Below, in pieces: positions 41,686-49,933 of a stretch of DNA of 64,000 nt (within the stretch, counting starts at the first letter, position 1; every line of letters starts with the position of its first letter). The position numbers and the translations under genes are program-made. A model generated the notes under the pieces. It was not told where the DNA came from. It saw only the letters and a program-made list of their open reading frames with translations, and did not search any database. The stretch spans positions 1 through 64,000 of the forward strand of contig PGZM01000002.1 of NCBI GenBank assembly GCA_002841395.1. Reading direction: 5' to 3'. Source of the DNA: Firmicutes bacterium HGW-Firmicutes-9. GTDB taxonomy: Bacteria > Bacillota > Clostridia > Christensenellales > CAG-138.

Positions 41686-43017
41686 ATGAAAGTAATCGGC
41701 GTACGATTCAAATCGAGCGGACGCATCTATTATTTCGATCCGTTGGAATTCGAGTTCAGCGAAGGGGACGGCGTGATCGTCGAAACCGCGCGCGGGCAGG
41801 AATACGGCGAGGTTGCGCAGGTAGCGATGGACGTGGAAGAGACGGCGATCGTCTCCCCGCTGAAGCCCGTCGTGCGCCCCGCGAGCGATACGGACACGAC
41901 GATGCGCGAGCAGAACTGCGCGAAGGAAGCGGATGCGTTCCACGTTTGCCAACAGAAGATTGAGCAGCACAAGCTGGATATGCACCTCGTCAGCGCGGAG
42001 TATTCGTTTAACGGCAGCAAGCTCGTGTTCTATTTCACGGCGGACGAGCGCGTGGATTTCCGCGAGCTGGTCAAAGACCTCGCATCGCAGTTCCGTACCC
42101 GTATTGAGCTAAGACAGATCGGCGTGCGCGACGAAGCGAAGATGCTCGGCGGCCTCGGCCCCTGCGGCAGAGTCGTTTGCTGCAAGCAGTTTTTAGACGA
42201 TTTCCACCCCGTATCGATTAAGATGGCGAAGGAACAGAACCTTTCGCTAAGTCCGACGAAGATCAGCGGGCTTTGCGGGAGACTCATGTGCTGTCTGCAA
42301 TATGAACAGAGCGGCTATGAGGAGATGAAGCGGCGCATGCCGCACGTCAACCGCGACATCCTCACGCCGGACGGCATCGGCATCGTGGTAGACAACAACG
42401 TCATCACCGAGAAGACCAAAGTGCGCCTGACCATGCCGGACGGGAGCATCGACCTTCGGGAGTTCCATTATTCGCTGCTCGCCAAGCCCGGCGAACCGCT
42501 GCCCGTGCAGCCAATGACGGAGGAGCAGATCGCGCAGCAGCAGGAAGCTGCTGCACAGCCGGCAAGACCCGCACAGCAGCCACCGCGGCAGGAACGCGAG
42601 CCGCAGGCGGCAGCAAAACCCGCAGCGGAAGGCGCAGCGGCGCAGGAGCGCAACCCCGACCACAAGCGCAGACGGCGCGGCGGACGCGGCAAAGGCCAGT
42701 CCCGCCCGAATGGAGCAGCCCCCGCACAGGAAGGCGCACCGCAGCCGAACCAACAACAGAACCAGCAGCCACGGCAGCAGAATAACCAGCAGCGCCCGCA
42801 GAACCAGCAGCAGCGCAGACCGGAAGGCCAGCAACCGCGACCGCAGCAAAACAGCCAGCCGCGTCAGCAGAACCAGCAGCAGGGTCAGCCGCAGCAGCAG
42901 GGACAGCCAAAGCAGGGCGCACAGGAAGGCCAGCGCCCGAATAACAACAACCGTCGCAGACGCGGCGGCGCAAACCGCCCGCGCCCTGAAGGCAGCGCAC
43001 CGCAGAAACAGGAGTAG
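41686..43017 (+). CDS. ricT: RicT/YaaT, PSP1-domain RNA-processing factor with long disordered tail
   Basis: 443 residues from ATG 41686 (AAGGAG upstream); a TTG three codons earlier is too close to that site. Residues 1-~275 are the PSP1/YaaT domain, with the cysteine set CGRVVCC and CGRLMCC known in Bacillus RicT to bind an Fe-S cluster with RicA and RicF; the complex steers RNase Y and affects sporulation/competence. The remaining ~165 residues are Gln/Pro/Arg/Asn-rich and disordered, ending in NNNNRRRRGG, RGG-like. Bacillus RicT lacks a tail of this length, so it may be an added RNA-binding arm. Confidence 0.92.
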   Translation: MKVIGVRFKSSGRIYYFDPLEFEFSEGDGVIVETARGQEYGEVAQVAMDVEETAIVSPLKPVVRPASDTDTTMREQNCAKEADAFHVCQQKIEQHKLDMHLVSAEYSFNGSKLVFYFTADERVDFRELVKDLASQFRTRIELRQIGVRDEAKMLGGLGPCGRVVCCKQFLDDFHPVSIKMAKEQNLSLSPTKISGLCGRLMCCLQYEQSGYEEMKRRMPHVNRDILTPDGIGIVVDNNVITEKTKVRLTMPDGSIDLREFHYSLLAKPGEPLPVQPMTEEQIAQQQEAAAQPARPAQQPPRQEREPQAAAKPAAEGAAAQERNPDHKRRRRGGRGKGQSRPNGAAPAQEGAPQPNQQQNQQPRQQNNQQRPQNQQQRRPEGQQPRPQQNSQPRQQNQQQGQPQQQGQPKQGAQEGQRPNNNNRRRRGGANRPRPEGSAPQKQE

Positions 43018-43106
43018 TTTTCTCGCGGATGGAGCGTAAAACCGCGCAATATCGTGCGGATTTGGCGACAAAACGCGGCGTGATGCTGATTTTACGCTCA
43101 GTTATG

Positions 43107-43134
43107 TTGACGTTTTCTTCCGCTGTGTTATAAT
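43107..43134 (+). promoter_or_regulatory. Ferredoxin promoter
   Basis: -35 TTGACG (43107-43112), 16-base spacer, -10 TATAAT (43129-43134), 33 bases before the ferredoxin start. Confidence 0.8.
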
Positions 43135-43166
43135 GTTTACGAAATTTGGACATGGAGGAACTTAGC

Positions 43167-43334
43167 ATGGCATATATAATTTCTGACGAGTGCATCGCTT
43201 GCGGCGCTTGCGCGCCCGAGTGCCCCACCGAAGCAATCAGCGAAGGCGCGATCTACGTGATCGATGCCGACAAGTGCATCGACTGCGGTAACTGCGCGGA
43301 CGTTTGCCCGGTTGGCGCGCCCAAGCCCGAGTAA
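43167..43334 (+). CDS. 2[4Fe-4S] ferredoxin
   Basis: 55 residues from the ATG at 43167 behind GGAGGAA; an in-frame ATG seven codons earlier overlaps that site. Two CxxCxxCxxxC cluster motifs (CIACGACAPEC...P and CIDCGNCADVC-P) with the pseudo-twofold layout of clostridial-type ferredoxins. A low-potential electron carrier in the cytoplasm for anaerobic redox enzymes. Single-gene unit with its own promoter and terminator. Confidence 0.97.
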   Translation: MAYIISDECIACGACAPECPTEAISEGAIYVIDADKCIDCGNCADVCPVGAPKPE

Positions 43335-43349
43335 GCTTTCAAAAAAAGA

Positions 43350-43386
43350 AAAGCCTGAACGATGTTCTCGTTCAGGCTTTTTTTAT
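43350..43386. terminator. Bidirectional terminator
   Basis: 13-base perfect stem AAAGCCTGAACGA (43350-43362) / TCGTTCAGGCTTT (43368-43380) with T tracts on both strands; serves the ferredoxin gene and the convergent lipoprotein gene. Confidence 0.92.
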
Positions 43387-43413
43387 TTTTGGTGTTATAA
43401 AGAAGCAGAAGTT

Positions 43414-43992
43414 TTAACCGCAGCAGACGGCAAACGGCAAATCGTTGTAGACGATCGGCAGCAGCACGTCCGTGATGTCTTCAAAGTCGGTCGGGTCGGG
43501 CGTATAGAAGCTATAACGAACATCTTCCAGTTCCCACTCTACAAGCGCGCCTTGCTTGCCGCCGTCGATGGTCTGGATCACGAGGCTGACCATAAAGCCG
43601 GGGCCTTCCAGATCGAGCGACTGCGGCAGCGGATCAAACGTTTCATATACGCCGCTGATATCCTCCGTGGTGACGGCGGCGCGATAGGTATAAGACTTAT
43701 GATTCAGCGTAAAGTTGATCTGCGCAATCGTTCCGCTGATGATGCTGTAGCTCGCCGTGTCCGCCTGCTGATGCGGCGTAATGATAAAGCCAAGATCGGA
43801 AAAATCGGCGGCGCCTTCTACCTCGACAATCGGGTTGGGGATTTCAACCTGCGGTTCGGGCGTTGCCTCGGGCGCCGCGGTTACGGTTTCGACGGGCGCG
43901 GTTGCCTGCGCCTGTTCATCTGCGAGCTTTTTGCAGGAGCCAAACGCGAAGATCAACACAAGAGCGATAACGATGGAAAATATCTTTTTCAT
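43414..43992 (-). CDS. Secreted lipoprotein of unknown function
   Basis: 192 residues. Signal peptide IFSIVIALVLIFAFGS followed by a lipobox ending FGSC at Cys20, so it is anchored outside the membrane. A Thr/Pro/Ala/Glu-rich linker (about 25-55) precedes a ~130-residue beta-rich domain with SYTYRAAVTTEDISGVYE and VEWELEDVRYSFYTPD. I do not recognise the domain family. GAAAGG ribosome site. Convergent with the ferredoxin gene. Confidence 0.8.
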   Translation of the reverse strand: MKKIFSIVIALVLIFAFGSCKKLADEQAQATAPVETVTAAPEATPEPQVEIPNPIVEVEGAADFSDLGFIITPHQQADTASYSIISGTIAQINFTLNHKSYTYRAAVTTEDISGVYETFDPLPQSLDLEGPGFMVSLVIQTIDGGKQGALVEWELEDVRYSFYTPDPTDFEDITDVLLPIVYNDLPFAVCCG

Positions 43993-44103
43993 ACTGGTTT
44001 CCTTTCGGGCTGCAACAAAGCAAGTTTGCAGCTTCTGATCAGAGCGAACGATCTGAAATTACACATTATATTAACACAAAATCACAGCAACGTACGTGAT
44101 GAA

Positions 44104-44125
44104 CGCACACGAACTTTCGTGTGCG
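44104..44125. repeat. Perfect inverted repeat in intergenic gap
   Basis: CGCACACGAA (44104-44113) and TTCGTGTGCG (44116-44125) form a ten-base perfect hairpin with almost no spacer and no clear T tract. The rest of the 43993-44272 gap is AT-rich with nothing else supported. Confidence 0.5.
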
Positions 44126-44272
44126 CTTTGCTTCTGTGCGCGAAAGCAAAATTATAAGAATTCGGCAAACCGCGAATTATCGTAATTTTTGATGTCATTT
44201 GTGCCTTACGATGATTGCGGCGGCGGGAACAGACCTCAAACCCGACGCCTCGCAAGAAAGGAGCACGAACGA

Positions 44273-44671
44273 ATGGAATCGGCCAAACCCAAGAATCTCA
44301 AGGGCAAAATTGAAGCGTATTTTGCCGCATGCGATGCGACGGCGGAGCGCGTCACGCTCAAAACAGGCGGCGTGACCATCCGGCAGACGCCGTATACGCT
44401 GGCGGGCCTGAGCGAGCACCTCGCCATACCGCAGGGCGAAATCCTCGCAAAAGGACGAAAGGGAGGCGACAGCGCGGAGTGCAGAGACTACGCAAATGCG
44501 CTCCGCAGGATTGGCCGCTACATCGTAGAGCATGCGCTGCTGGGAGAACTCCAGTACAGCGTGGCTGCGAAACTGCTGGAAGAACTCGGAACCGGCGAAA
44601 AACTGCCGCCGGCCGAGGAGGACCGCAGGATCGTCATCGTGCTGGAGGACAAGGAAGGCTGGGGTGCGTGA
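44273..44671 (+). CDS. Phage small terminase-like protein (prophage remnant)
   Basis: 132 residues from the ATG at 44273, which has AAAGGAG eight bases upstream; an earlier in-frame ATG (44189) has no site. The helical N-terminal half (KIEAYFAACDATAERV, YTLAGLSEHLAIPQGEIL) and the DYANALRRIGRYIVEHALLGELQYSVAAKLLEEL segment fit a DNA-binding small terminase. It sits directly upstream of a terminase large fragment, which supports the call. It seems intact, but the element it served is not. Confidence 0.7.
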   Translation: MESAKPKNLKGKIEAYFAACDATAERVTLKTGGVTIRQTPYTLAGLSEHLAIPQGEILAKGRKGGDSAECRDYANALRRIGRYIVEHALLGELQYSVAAKLLEELGTGEKLPPAEEDRRIVIVLEDKEGWGA

Positions 44672-44672
44672 C

Positions 44673-45240
44673 GTGGAATTCCAACTAAAGGGGTATCCAA
44701 ATCCGCGTCAGCGGGCATTTTTCGAAAGCAGGGCGCGGCACACCGCATATGGCGGCGCGCGCGGCGGCGGCAAAAGCTGGGCCATGCGAAGAAAGCTCGT
44801 CTTACTCGCCCTACGCTATGAAGGACTCCAACTCCTGCTGCTCCGAAGAACGCTGTCGGAGCTGAATGAAAACCATGTGCGATTGCTGCAGACGGAATTA
44901 TCAGGGTTTGTAGACTACAACCAAACGCAACGCGTATTCACGTTTCCGAACGGCAGCAGAATCAAGCTTGGTTATTGCGACAACGAGCAGGACGTATACC
45001 GCTATCAGGGGCAGGAATACGACGTAATCGGACTGGAGGAAGCGACCCAATTCACCGAGAGCCAGATGCAGTTCATCTCGACCTGCAACCGCTCGGTGCG
45101 AACGGACTTCACGCCGCGCATGTACTACACATGCAATCCCGGCGGCGTGGGGCACGCATGGGTCAAGCGGCTCTTCATCGACCGCAGGTATCGCGCAAGC
45201 GAACGGGCGGAGGATTACGTTTTCATTCCGGCGCGCGCGG
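44673..45240 (+). pseudogene. Truncated phage terminase large subunit
   Basis: The frame, starting at GTG 44673 (or GTG 44664), encodes an N-terminal terminase ATPase of about 190 residues: YGGARGGGKSWAMR Walker A, LLLRRTLSELNENH, and VIGLEEATQFTE Walker B, then YYTCNPGGVGHAWVKRLFIDR. After YVFIPAR at about 45235 the similarity stops and the frame runs on as nonsense to 45302. The nuclease domain is gone. The downstream DNA encodes the end of a different phage protein in another frame, so a deletion joined the two. Confidence 0.85.
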
Positions 45241-45745
45241 AGACAATCTCTATTTCTCATTCCACGAGGGCATCGATGAAGGCGCAAGCGACGGTATTCT
45301 GATCTACGACGTTGTGCGCGGTACCTATATGGTGCGCCGCGGGTTCACGGCACGGGGGCTCTATTCCGCGGGCGGAACGCTGTATCTGCTGGACGGAGCG
45401 GGTCGCGTTTGCCGATTTGAAGAGGGCGAAACCTACGACGGCACACGCATCGACGCCTACTGGAAGACACCGATGACCGACCTCGACAGCAAAGCTGTCA
45501 ACAAACGGCTGGAGGAGCTGTATCTGCGCGGCAGCGGCGGCATCCTCTCGGTTGAGGCGGTGACCGAAAGCGGCACCGTCTACAACGAGCGGCTCATGCC
45601 GGGCGGCAGTGAGCGGATTCTGGAGTTGGGATTGATCGGCGAGGGCAGGGCGTTTCAGCTGGTGTTTCGGAATGTCAACGGATCGCATTTTACAATCGAC
45701 GGCGGCGTAGAGCTGATCATGGACATTCAGCGGCGCGTGCTGTAG
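45241..45745 (+). pseudogene. C-terminal fragment of a phage structural protein
   Basis: From about 45241 a different frame is coding-like to the TAG at 45743-45745: NLYFSFHEGIDEGASDGILIYD, LYSAGGTLYLLDGAGRVCRFEEG, and a C-terminal FTIDGGVELIMDIQRRVL. The repeated short strands with Gly-Asp turns suggest the end of a beta-propeller or stopper/neck protein of a siphovirus. There is no start codon or ribosome site at its beginning; it is fused out of frame to the terminase fragment by deletion. Confidence 0.72.
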
Positions 45746-45760
45746 AGAAGGAGGAGAACG

Positions 45761-45949
45761 ATGGCATTTGAGAAAACAGGCATTCAGGCATTGTTTCCGG
45801 TGTACTTCTCGCGAAAGGCTTCCGAACAAGCTTCCAAAGAAGAGTTTGACATTTCTGTTGCGCAAAACGAGAGCAACCTGAACCAGAATCTGGAAACGCT
45901 GTATCAGAAACTGCTCGAGATCGAGGACTATCTGTCCGCGACAGAATAA
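45761..45949 (+). CDS. Small phage-remnant protein
   Basis: 62 residues behind a strong AAGGAGGAGAA ribosome site. The C-terminal half is a coiled coil (NLNQNLETLYQKLLEIEDYL). It lies in the same co-directional set as the terminase remnant. I do not recognise a family; a small virion or chaperone-like part is possible. Confidence 0.6.
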   Translation: MAFEKTGIQALFPVYFSRKASEQASKEEFDISVAQNESNLNQNLETLYQKLLEIEDYLSATE

Positions 45950-45970
45950 TAGTAGAAAGGAGAATCGATT

Positions 45971-46756
45971 ATGGCGACAAGACTTGGCTTACTGCCGACC
46001 TGGCAAAATCCGGTCGACCGCTTCAAGCCGGATTACGGCGTGATCAAGCCGGATTTACAGATCGGCACACCGTATACCGGAGGCGGAAGCGACCCGACAT
46101 TGAGCGACGAGGACGTGCTCAGCGGCTTTGTGGATCAGATGTACGCGCGCTTTACGCCCCAGCAGGTTGCGTATGACGCACGCAGCGAGGACGAGATTCG
46201 CGCTTCGGTTGCCGCATGGCTGCGCCCGAGCTACGATCAGGCAATCGTCAACCGGCAGGAGCTGACACGGCTCAATAAAGCAAACCTGGACGCGGACGCG
46301 ATTGCGCGCGGAATGGGCGCAAGCACCTATGTTTCCGACGTGAAGAACCGCCAGCAGAACGCTGAAGCGGGCGATATCGCTTCGCTGGAGGCGGACTATG
46401 GTTCGGTGCTGTCGAAATACGTGCTAGACAGCGTGGACAGCGAGAACAATCGCATGCTGGAGGCAGAGAAGTTCAACGCGGAGGCGCGGCAGAGCGCGTA
46501 TGACAAAGCGTACACTGCTGCACTGTCCCTCTTTGAACAGTACAAGAAGACCGCAAAGCGATCCGGCGGCGGCGGCCCTGTGCCGACCTCTCTGGAGAAC
46601 TGCGAAGCGTTTCTCTCCATGCTCTCCGTCGAGGAGCGCAAAACGGTGTATGAAGCATCGACGGCGCAGGGCGCGCGCTATCGCGCGGAGCTGATTGCGT
46701 CGGTCGGCACGGCGGGTTATTTCCAACTGATGGTAAAATACCCCAGCAAACCATAA
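45971..46756 (+). CDS. Phage-remnant structural-like protein
   Basis: 261 residues with AAAGGAGAA before the ATG. It opens with a Pro/Tyr-rich stretch (NPVDRFKPDYGVIKPD) and continues as long charged helices (EIRASVAAWLRPSYDQAIVNRQELTRL, LEAEKFNAEARQSAYDKAY), then a Gly-rich turn and a helical end. No enzymatic motif. Position after a terminase and a coiled-coil gene suggests a virion component kept from a decayed prophage. The frame is intact and codon use matches the host, so long residence is likely. Confidence 0.6.
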   Translation: MATRLGLLPTWQNPVDRFKPDYGVIKPDLQIGTPYTGGGSDPTLSDEDVLSGFVDQMYARFTPQQVAYDARSEDEIRASVAAWLRPSYDQAIVNRQELTRLNKANLDADAIARGMGASTYVSDVKNRQQNAEAGDIASLEADYGSVLSKYVLDSVDSENNRMLEAEKFNAEARQSAYDKAYTAALSLFEQYKKTAKRSGGGGPVPTSLENCEAFLSMLSVEERKTVYEASTAQGARYRAELIASVGTAGYFQLMVKYPSKP

Positions 46757-46870
46757 CATATCGAGAAATCGGCTCTTGATACAGCGATCCGGTAAACAAG
46801 CGCCGGGTCGCTGTTGTTTCGTCTTTCCGCGAAAATAATCAAATCGACAGTATACGCAGCTGACGCGGGG

Positions 46871-46899
46871 TTGATACGGCGCGCGGAATGCTTTATACT
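46871..46899 (+). promoter_or_regulatory. Promoter of the lipid kinase gene
   Basis: -35 TTGATA (46871-46876), 17-base spacer, -10 TATACT (46894-46899), 57 bases before the start codon. Confidence 0.7.
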
Positions 46900-46956
46900 G
46901 ACGATGGACATTTTTTGTATGGCAGATCGTAAAAATGAATATTTGGGGGTACATGT

Positions 46957-47841
46957 ATGGAGTCTCAACTGCATTTGATCTGGAACCCTGTCGCAGGCAA
47001 CGGCGCCGCTCTCGGCGCATATCAACTCGTCACCGACGCGCTCGCGGAACGCGGCATTCCCTTTTCCGCGGAAAAGACCGAATATTCCGGCCACGCGACG
47101 GAGCTTGCCAAACAAGCGGTCGAAAGCGGCGCGAAAAAGATCGTCGTGCTCGGCGGAGACGGGACCATACGCGAGGTCGCAAGCGCGTTGATGAACACGG
47201 ACGTACCCCTCGGCATCATCTCCTGCGGCACGGGCAACGATATCATCCGTCCGCTGAAAATCCCCAAGGATGCGCTGACCGCACTGGATATCGTGCTCAA
47301 TGGCGAAGCGCGCCATATGGACGCCGCAATGGCGAACGATCTGCTGTATTTTAACGTCGCGGGTTTCGGCTTTGACGTAGACGTGCTGCAATATGTGGAG
47401 ATCTACAAAAAGCGCATGAAAAACGGTTCACTTGCCTATCTGCGCGGGCTTCTCACGGCGATGCTGCACCTGTATTCGCGCAAGACGAAGATCAGCTGGC
47501 CGGGCGGCTCGATGGAAGCGGATGTGCTGATCATTGCCGCAGGCAACGGCACGCATTTCGGCGGCGGCATGATGGTGACGCCCAAGGCCGATCCGTTTGA
47601 CGGACTCCTGGACATCTGCGTGATCACCAACGTCTCAAAGCTGCGCGCCTACACGATTTTACCGAAGTTTATGAAGGGCGAGCACTTGAGCCTGAAGTAT
47701 GTGACCTACTTCCAGACAACCGAGCTGACCGCTGTTTGCGAGCCCGCGTCGCTGCTGGATGTCGACGGCGATGTGCACCCGGGAACGCCCGTTACATTCA
47801 AAATTTTGCCCAAGTCCCTCTGGGTCATCACACCCCAGTAA
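46957..47841 (+). CDS. Diacylglycerol/lipid kinase (DagK/YegS family)
   Basis: 294 residues, normal family length. ATP-binding GGDGT at 66-70 within VVLGGDGTIREV, plus IISCGTGNDIIR and FGGGMMVTPKADPFDGLLD, the set typical of DagK/YegS. It phosphorylates a membrane lipid such as diacylglycerol on the cytoplasmic face. Monocistronic by the look of its promoter and the gap before the next gene. Confidence 0.9.
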   Translation: MESQLHLIWNPVAGNGAALGAYQLVTDALAERGIPFSAEKTEYSGHATELAKQAVESGAKKIVVLGGDGTIREVASALMNTDVPLGIISCGTGNDIIRPLKIPKDALTALDIVLNGEARHMDAAMANDLLYFNVAGFGFDVDVLQYVEIYKKRMKNGSLAYLRGLLTAMLHLYSRKTKISWPGGSMEADVLIIAAGNGTHFGGGMMVTPKADPFDGLLDICVITNVSKLRAYTILPKFMKGEHLSLKYVTYFQTTELTAVCEPASLLDVDGDVHPGTPVTFKILPKSLWVITPQ

Positions 47842-47935
47842 GCCGGGTCTACTGCCTGGCGGGACACAGAAAGTTTGCTTTACAGCATCCGCACGGGCTG
47901 GTAGACTAAAGCGAAGCATAGGGGAATAAGAATAC

Positions 47936-49090
47936 ATGGCAACACAACAGGGCAGTGTAAGGCAGTATGCGCCGGTCAACGGAGCAGGCGGTCAACCACG
48001 CCGGAAAAAGAAGAAAAAGAAGAACAATACACTGATCTTTTCTGTGATCACGCTCGGCGTACTAGGCATCGGGCTCGTGATCTTTCAGTTTATCTTCAAC
48101 AAGCAGGCGGAGACCGTGTCGATGGACATCACGCCGATTTCCACGACGTCCACCTATATCAGCACGGGCGACGGACTATTGTATCAAACCGATGGCCAGA
48201 TCCACTTTTATCATTTGACGGACACGAAGAAGAACTATACCTATGGTACGGGTGCTTCGAATATCCGTATGTCCGGCAGCGAGTCCATGACCGTCGTGTT
48301 CAACGAGTCCCAGCTGCAGGTCGTCGGCGAACAAACGCCGCTGACGTTTACCGGCTATGTGGAAGAGGTTGAATGCGGAACCAAACACCTCGCCGTGATG
48401 CGCAAGGCGGAGGATGGTGCGGAGAGCGTTCTGATCATCACCAAGACCGGCGAACAGATTGCGGATCTATCCTACGCGGATCAGTGCATCGTCGACTTCG
48501 GGTTTTATTCCACCGCAAACGAAATGCTATGGATCGAGACGCTCAACGTCGCCACGGGTTCGCCCATGACGACGATTTCGACGTATGATCTGAGCAAAAA
48601 TGAAGTGACGGGCATGATTCATGTACAGAACCAGCTCGTCAACGATATCTTCATCACGCCCAGCAGCATGTTTGTGGTCTGCACCAACCAGATCATCCGT
48701 TATATTCATGAAGGCAACAAGGAAATCTACCGCACGACGATCTACGGATACGAGGTGCTGGACTTCTCGTTTGCGTCCGGTACGCCGACGTTTCTTTTAA
48801 CCACGCGCGGCGGAGACTTCCATACCGTGCGCATCCTCACGCTTGCGGAAGATGCGGAGCCCGCCCCCGTTGAGACCACGCTGCAGCTGCCCGCGGAGGG
48901 CGTCAGCGCGTTTATCATGGGCAACAGGCTCTCGGTTGCCTCGCGCGAACAGTTGTTTACCTATACGATCAAGGGCAAACTTTCCGCCACCGCGACGTTT
49001 GCGCAACCGATCGATACGGCGATTAAAATCACCGATTCAAAGCTGCTGCTTTCGAGCAACGGCATGTACTATCTTGCGAATGCGGACTGA
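47936..49090 (+). CDS. Membrane-anchored beta-propeller protein (DUF5711-like)
   Basis: 384 residues. A cytoplasmic N-terminus ends in a poly-basic RRKKKKKKNN patch, then one transmembrane helix (LIFSVITLGVLGIGLVIFQFIF, about 33-54). The outside domain is all beta with repeated blades (GDGLLYQTDGQIHFYHLTD, LLTTRGGDFHTVRILTL), as in DUF5711 proteins of Clostridia. Role unknown, possibly cell-envelope or division-associated. First of three co-directional membrane protein genes. Confidence 0.78.
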   Translation: MATQQGSVRQYAPVNGAGGQPRRKKKKKKNNTLIFSVITLGVLGIGLVIFQFIFNKQAETVSMDITPISTTSTYISTGDGLLYQTDGQIHFYHLTDTKKNYTYGTGASNIRMSGSESMTVVFNESQLQVVGEQTPLTFTGYVEEVECGTKHLAVMRKAEDGAESVLIITKTGEQIADLSYADQCIVDFGFYSTANEMLWIETLNVATGSPMTTISTYDLSKNEVTGMIHVQNQLVNDIFITPSSMFVVCTNQIIRYIHEGNKEIYRTTIYGYEVLDFSFASGTPTFLLTTRGGDFHTVRILTLAEDAEPAPVETTLQLPAEGVSAFIMGNRLSVASREQLFTYTIKGKLSATATFAQPIDTAIKITDSKLLLSSNGMYYLANAD

Positions 49091-49129
49091 TGAGCGCGCT
49101 TTTCAGACGCGGATGAGGAAGACAAACGC

Positions 49130-49837
49130 ATGAACTTCATCGACATCGCAATCTTACTGATTCTTGCCATCACGATCCTCGGCGGTCTCTACCGCGGGTT
49201 CGTCAATACCGCGCTGAATGTCGGCGCAACGATCGCTTCGATCTTATTCGGGCGCATCCTGATTCCGATCGTTTCGGGCATCGTCAAAGGCAGCGCGGAT
49301 CTGTTTCAGATGCTGCTGTACTATACCGAAGGCTCCGAATACGTCGCGATTACGGATGTAGAACTCACGCGTGCGCCGATTGCGGGCATCTCGTCCGACC
49401 AGCTGCACACCGTGCTCCAAAACGCGGATATGCCGCTGCCCATGGATCGCTGCGTGCTCAAGAACATCGCGTCGGAGGCGTTCAGCAAAACCGGCGTCAC
49501 CACGCTGGGCGACTATTTTAACCAGACCATCGTCTGCGTCGTTATTAACATTCTGGCACTGATGCTCTTGTTTACCATCCTTCGACTGCTATTCGGGTTT
49601 ATCATTCGCGGCATCGAATACGGCCGCGGCGGGTTTCCGGTGCTTTCGCGCGGAGACGGCATCATCGGCGCCGGCGTTGGCCTGATCCACGGCGTGCTGT
49701 TGTTGTTTGTGATCTTCCTCGCAGTCCCCGTAATGTTGACAGTGTTGCCAAAGCTCTATGATTTTTTGAGCGAGTCGTTTTTCGGCGAGTTCTTCTATAA
49801 AGCAAACTTTTTGCTCTCGATCATTCCGTCCACATAA
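49130..49837 (+). CDS. CvpA family membrane protein
   Basis: 235 residues. The CvpA hallmark start (FIDIAILLILAITILGGLYRGFV) and an INILALMLLFTILRLLFGFI segment with R-G residues are present; about four membrane helices in all. The 90-residue loop between helices 2 and 3 is longer than in most CvpA proteins. Homologues affect envelope stress, colicin V production or biofilm. It follows the propeller gene after 39 bases and likely forms an operon with it. Confidence 0.8.
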   Translation: MNFIDIAILLILAITILGGLYRGFVNTALNVGATIASILFGRILIPIVSGIVKGSADLFQMLLYYTEGSEYVAITDVELTRAPIAGISSDQLHTVLQNADMPLPMDRCVLKNIASEAFSKTGVTTLGDYFNQTIVCVVINILALMLLFTILRLLFGFIIRGIEYGRGGFPVLSRGDGIIGAGVGLIHGVLLLFVIFLAVPVMLTVLPKLYDFLSESFFGEFFYKANFLLSIIPST

Positions 49838-49933
49838 TAAGGGCGGATTGATTTTTATCCCAATTGCGCGATAGGGCGCAAAGAGCATTGAAATACATCT
49901 GCGCCCGGTTGGCGCGAAAGGCAGGTTGGATCG

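Noticed and set aside
42750..42950. CAGCAG-rich repeat as a non-coding tandem repeat
   Set aside because: It is in frame with ricT and encodes the Gln-rich tail.
42247..43228. Two 274-codon minus-strand frames over the ricT tail
   Set aside because: Long only because the CAG/CCG-rich repeat DNA has few stops; Leu/Ala-rich shadow composition.
44664..45745. Programmed frameshift joining terminase and the following frame
   Set aside because: No slippery heptamer at the switch and the two halves belong to different protein types; a deletion fits better.
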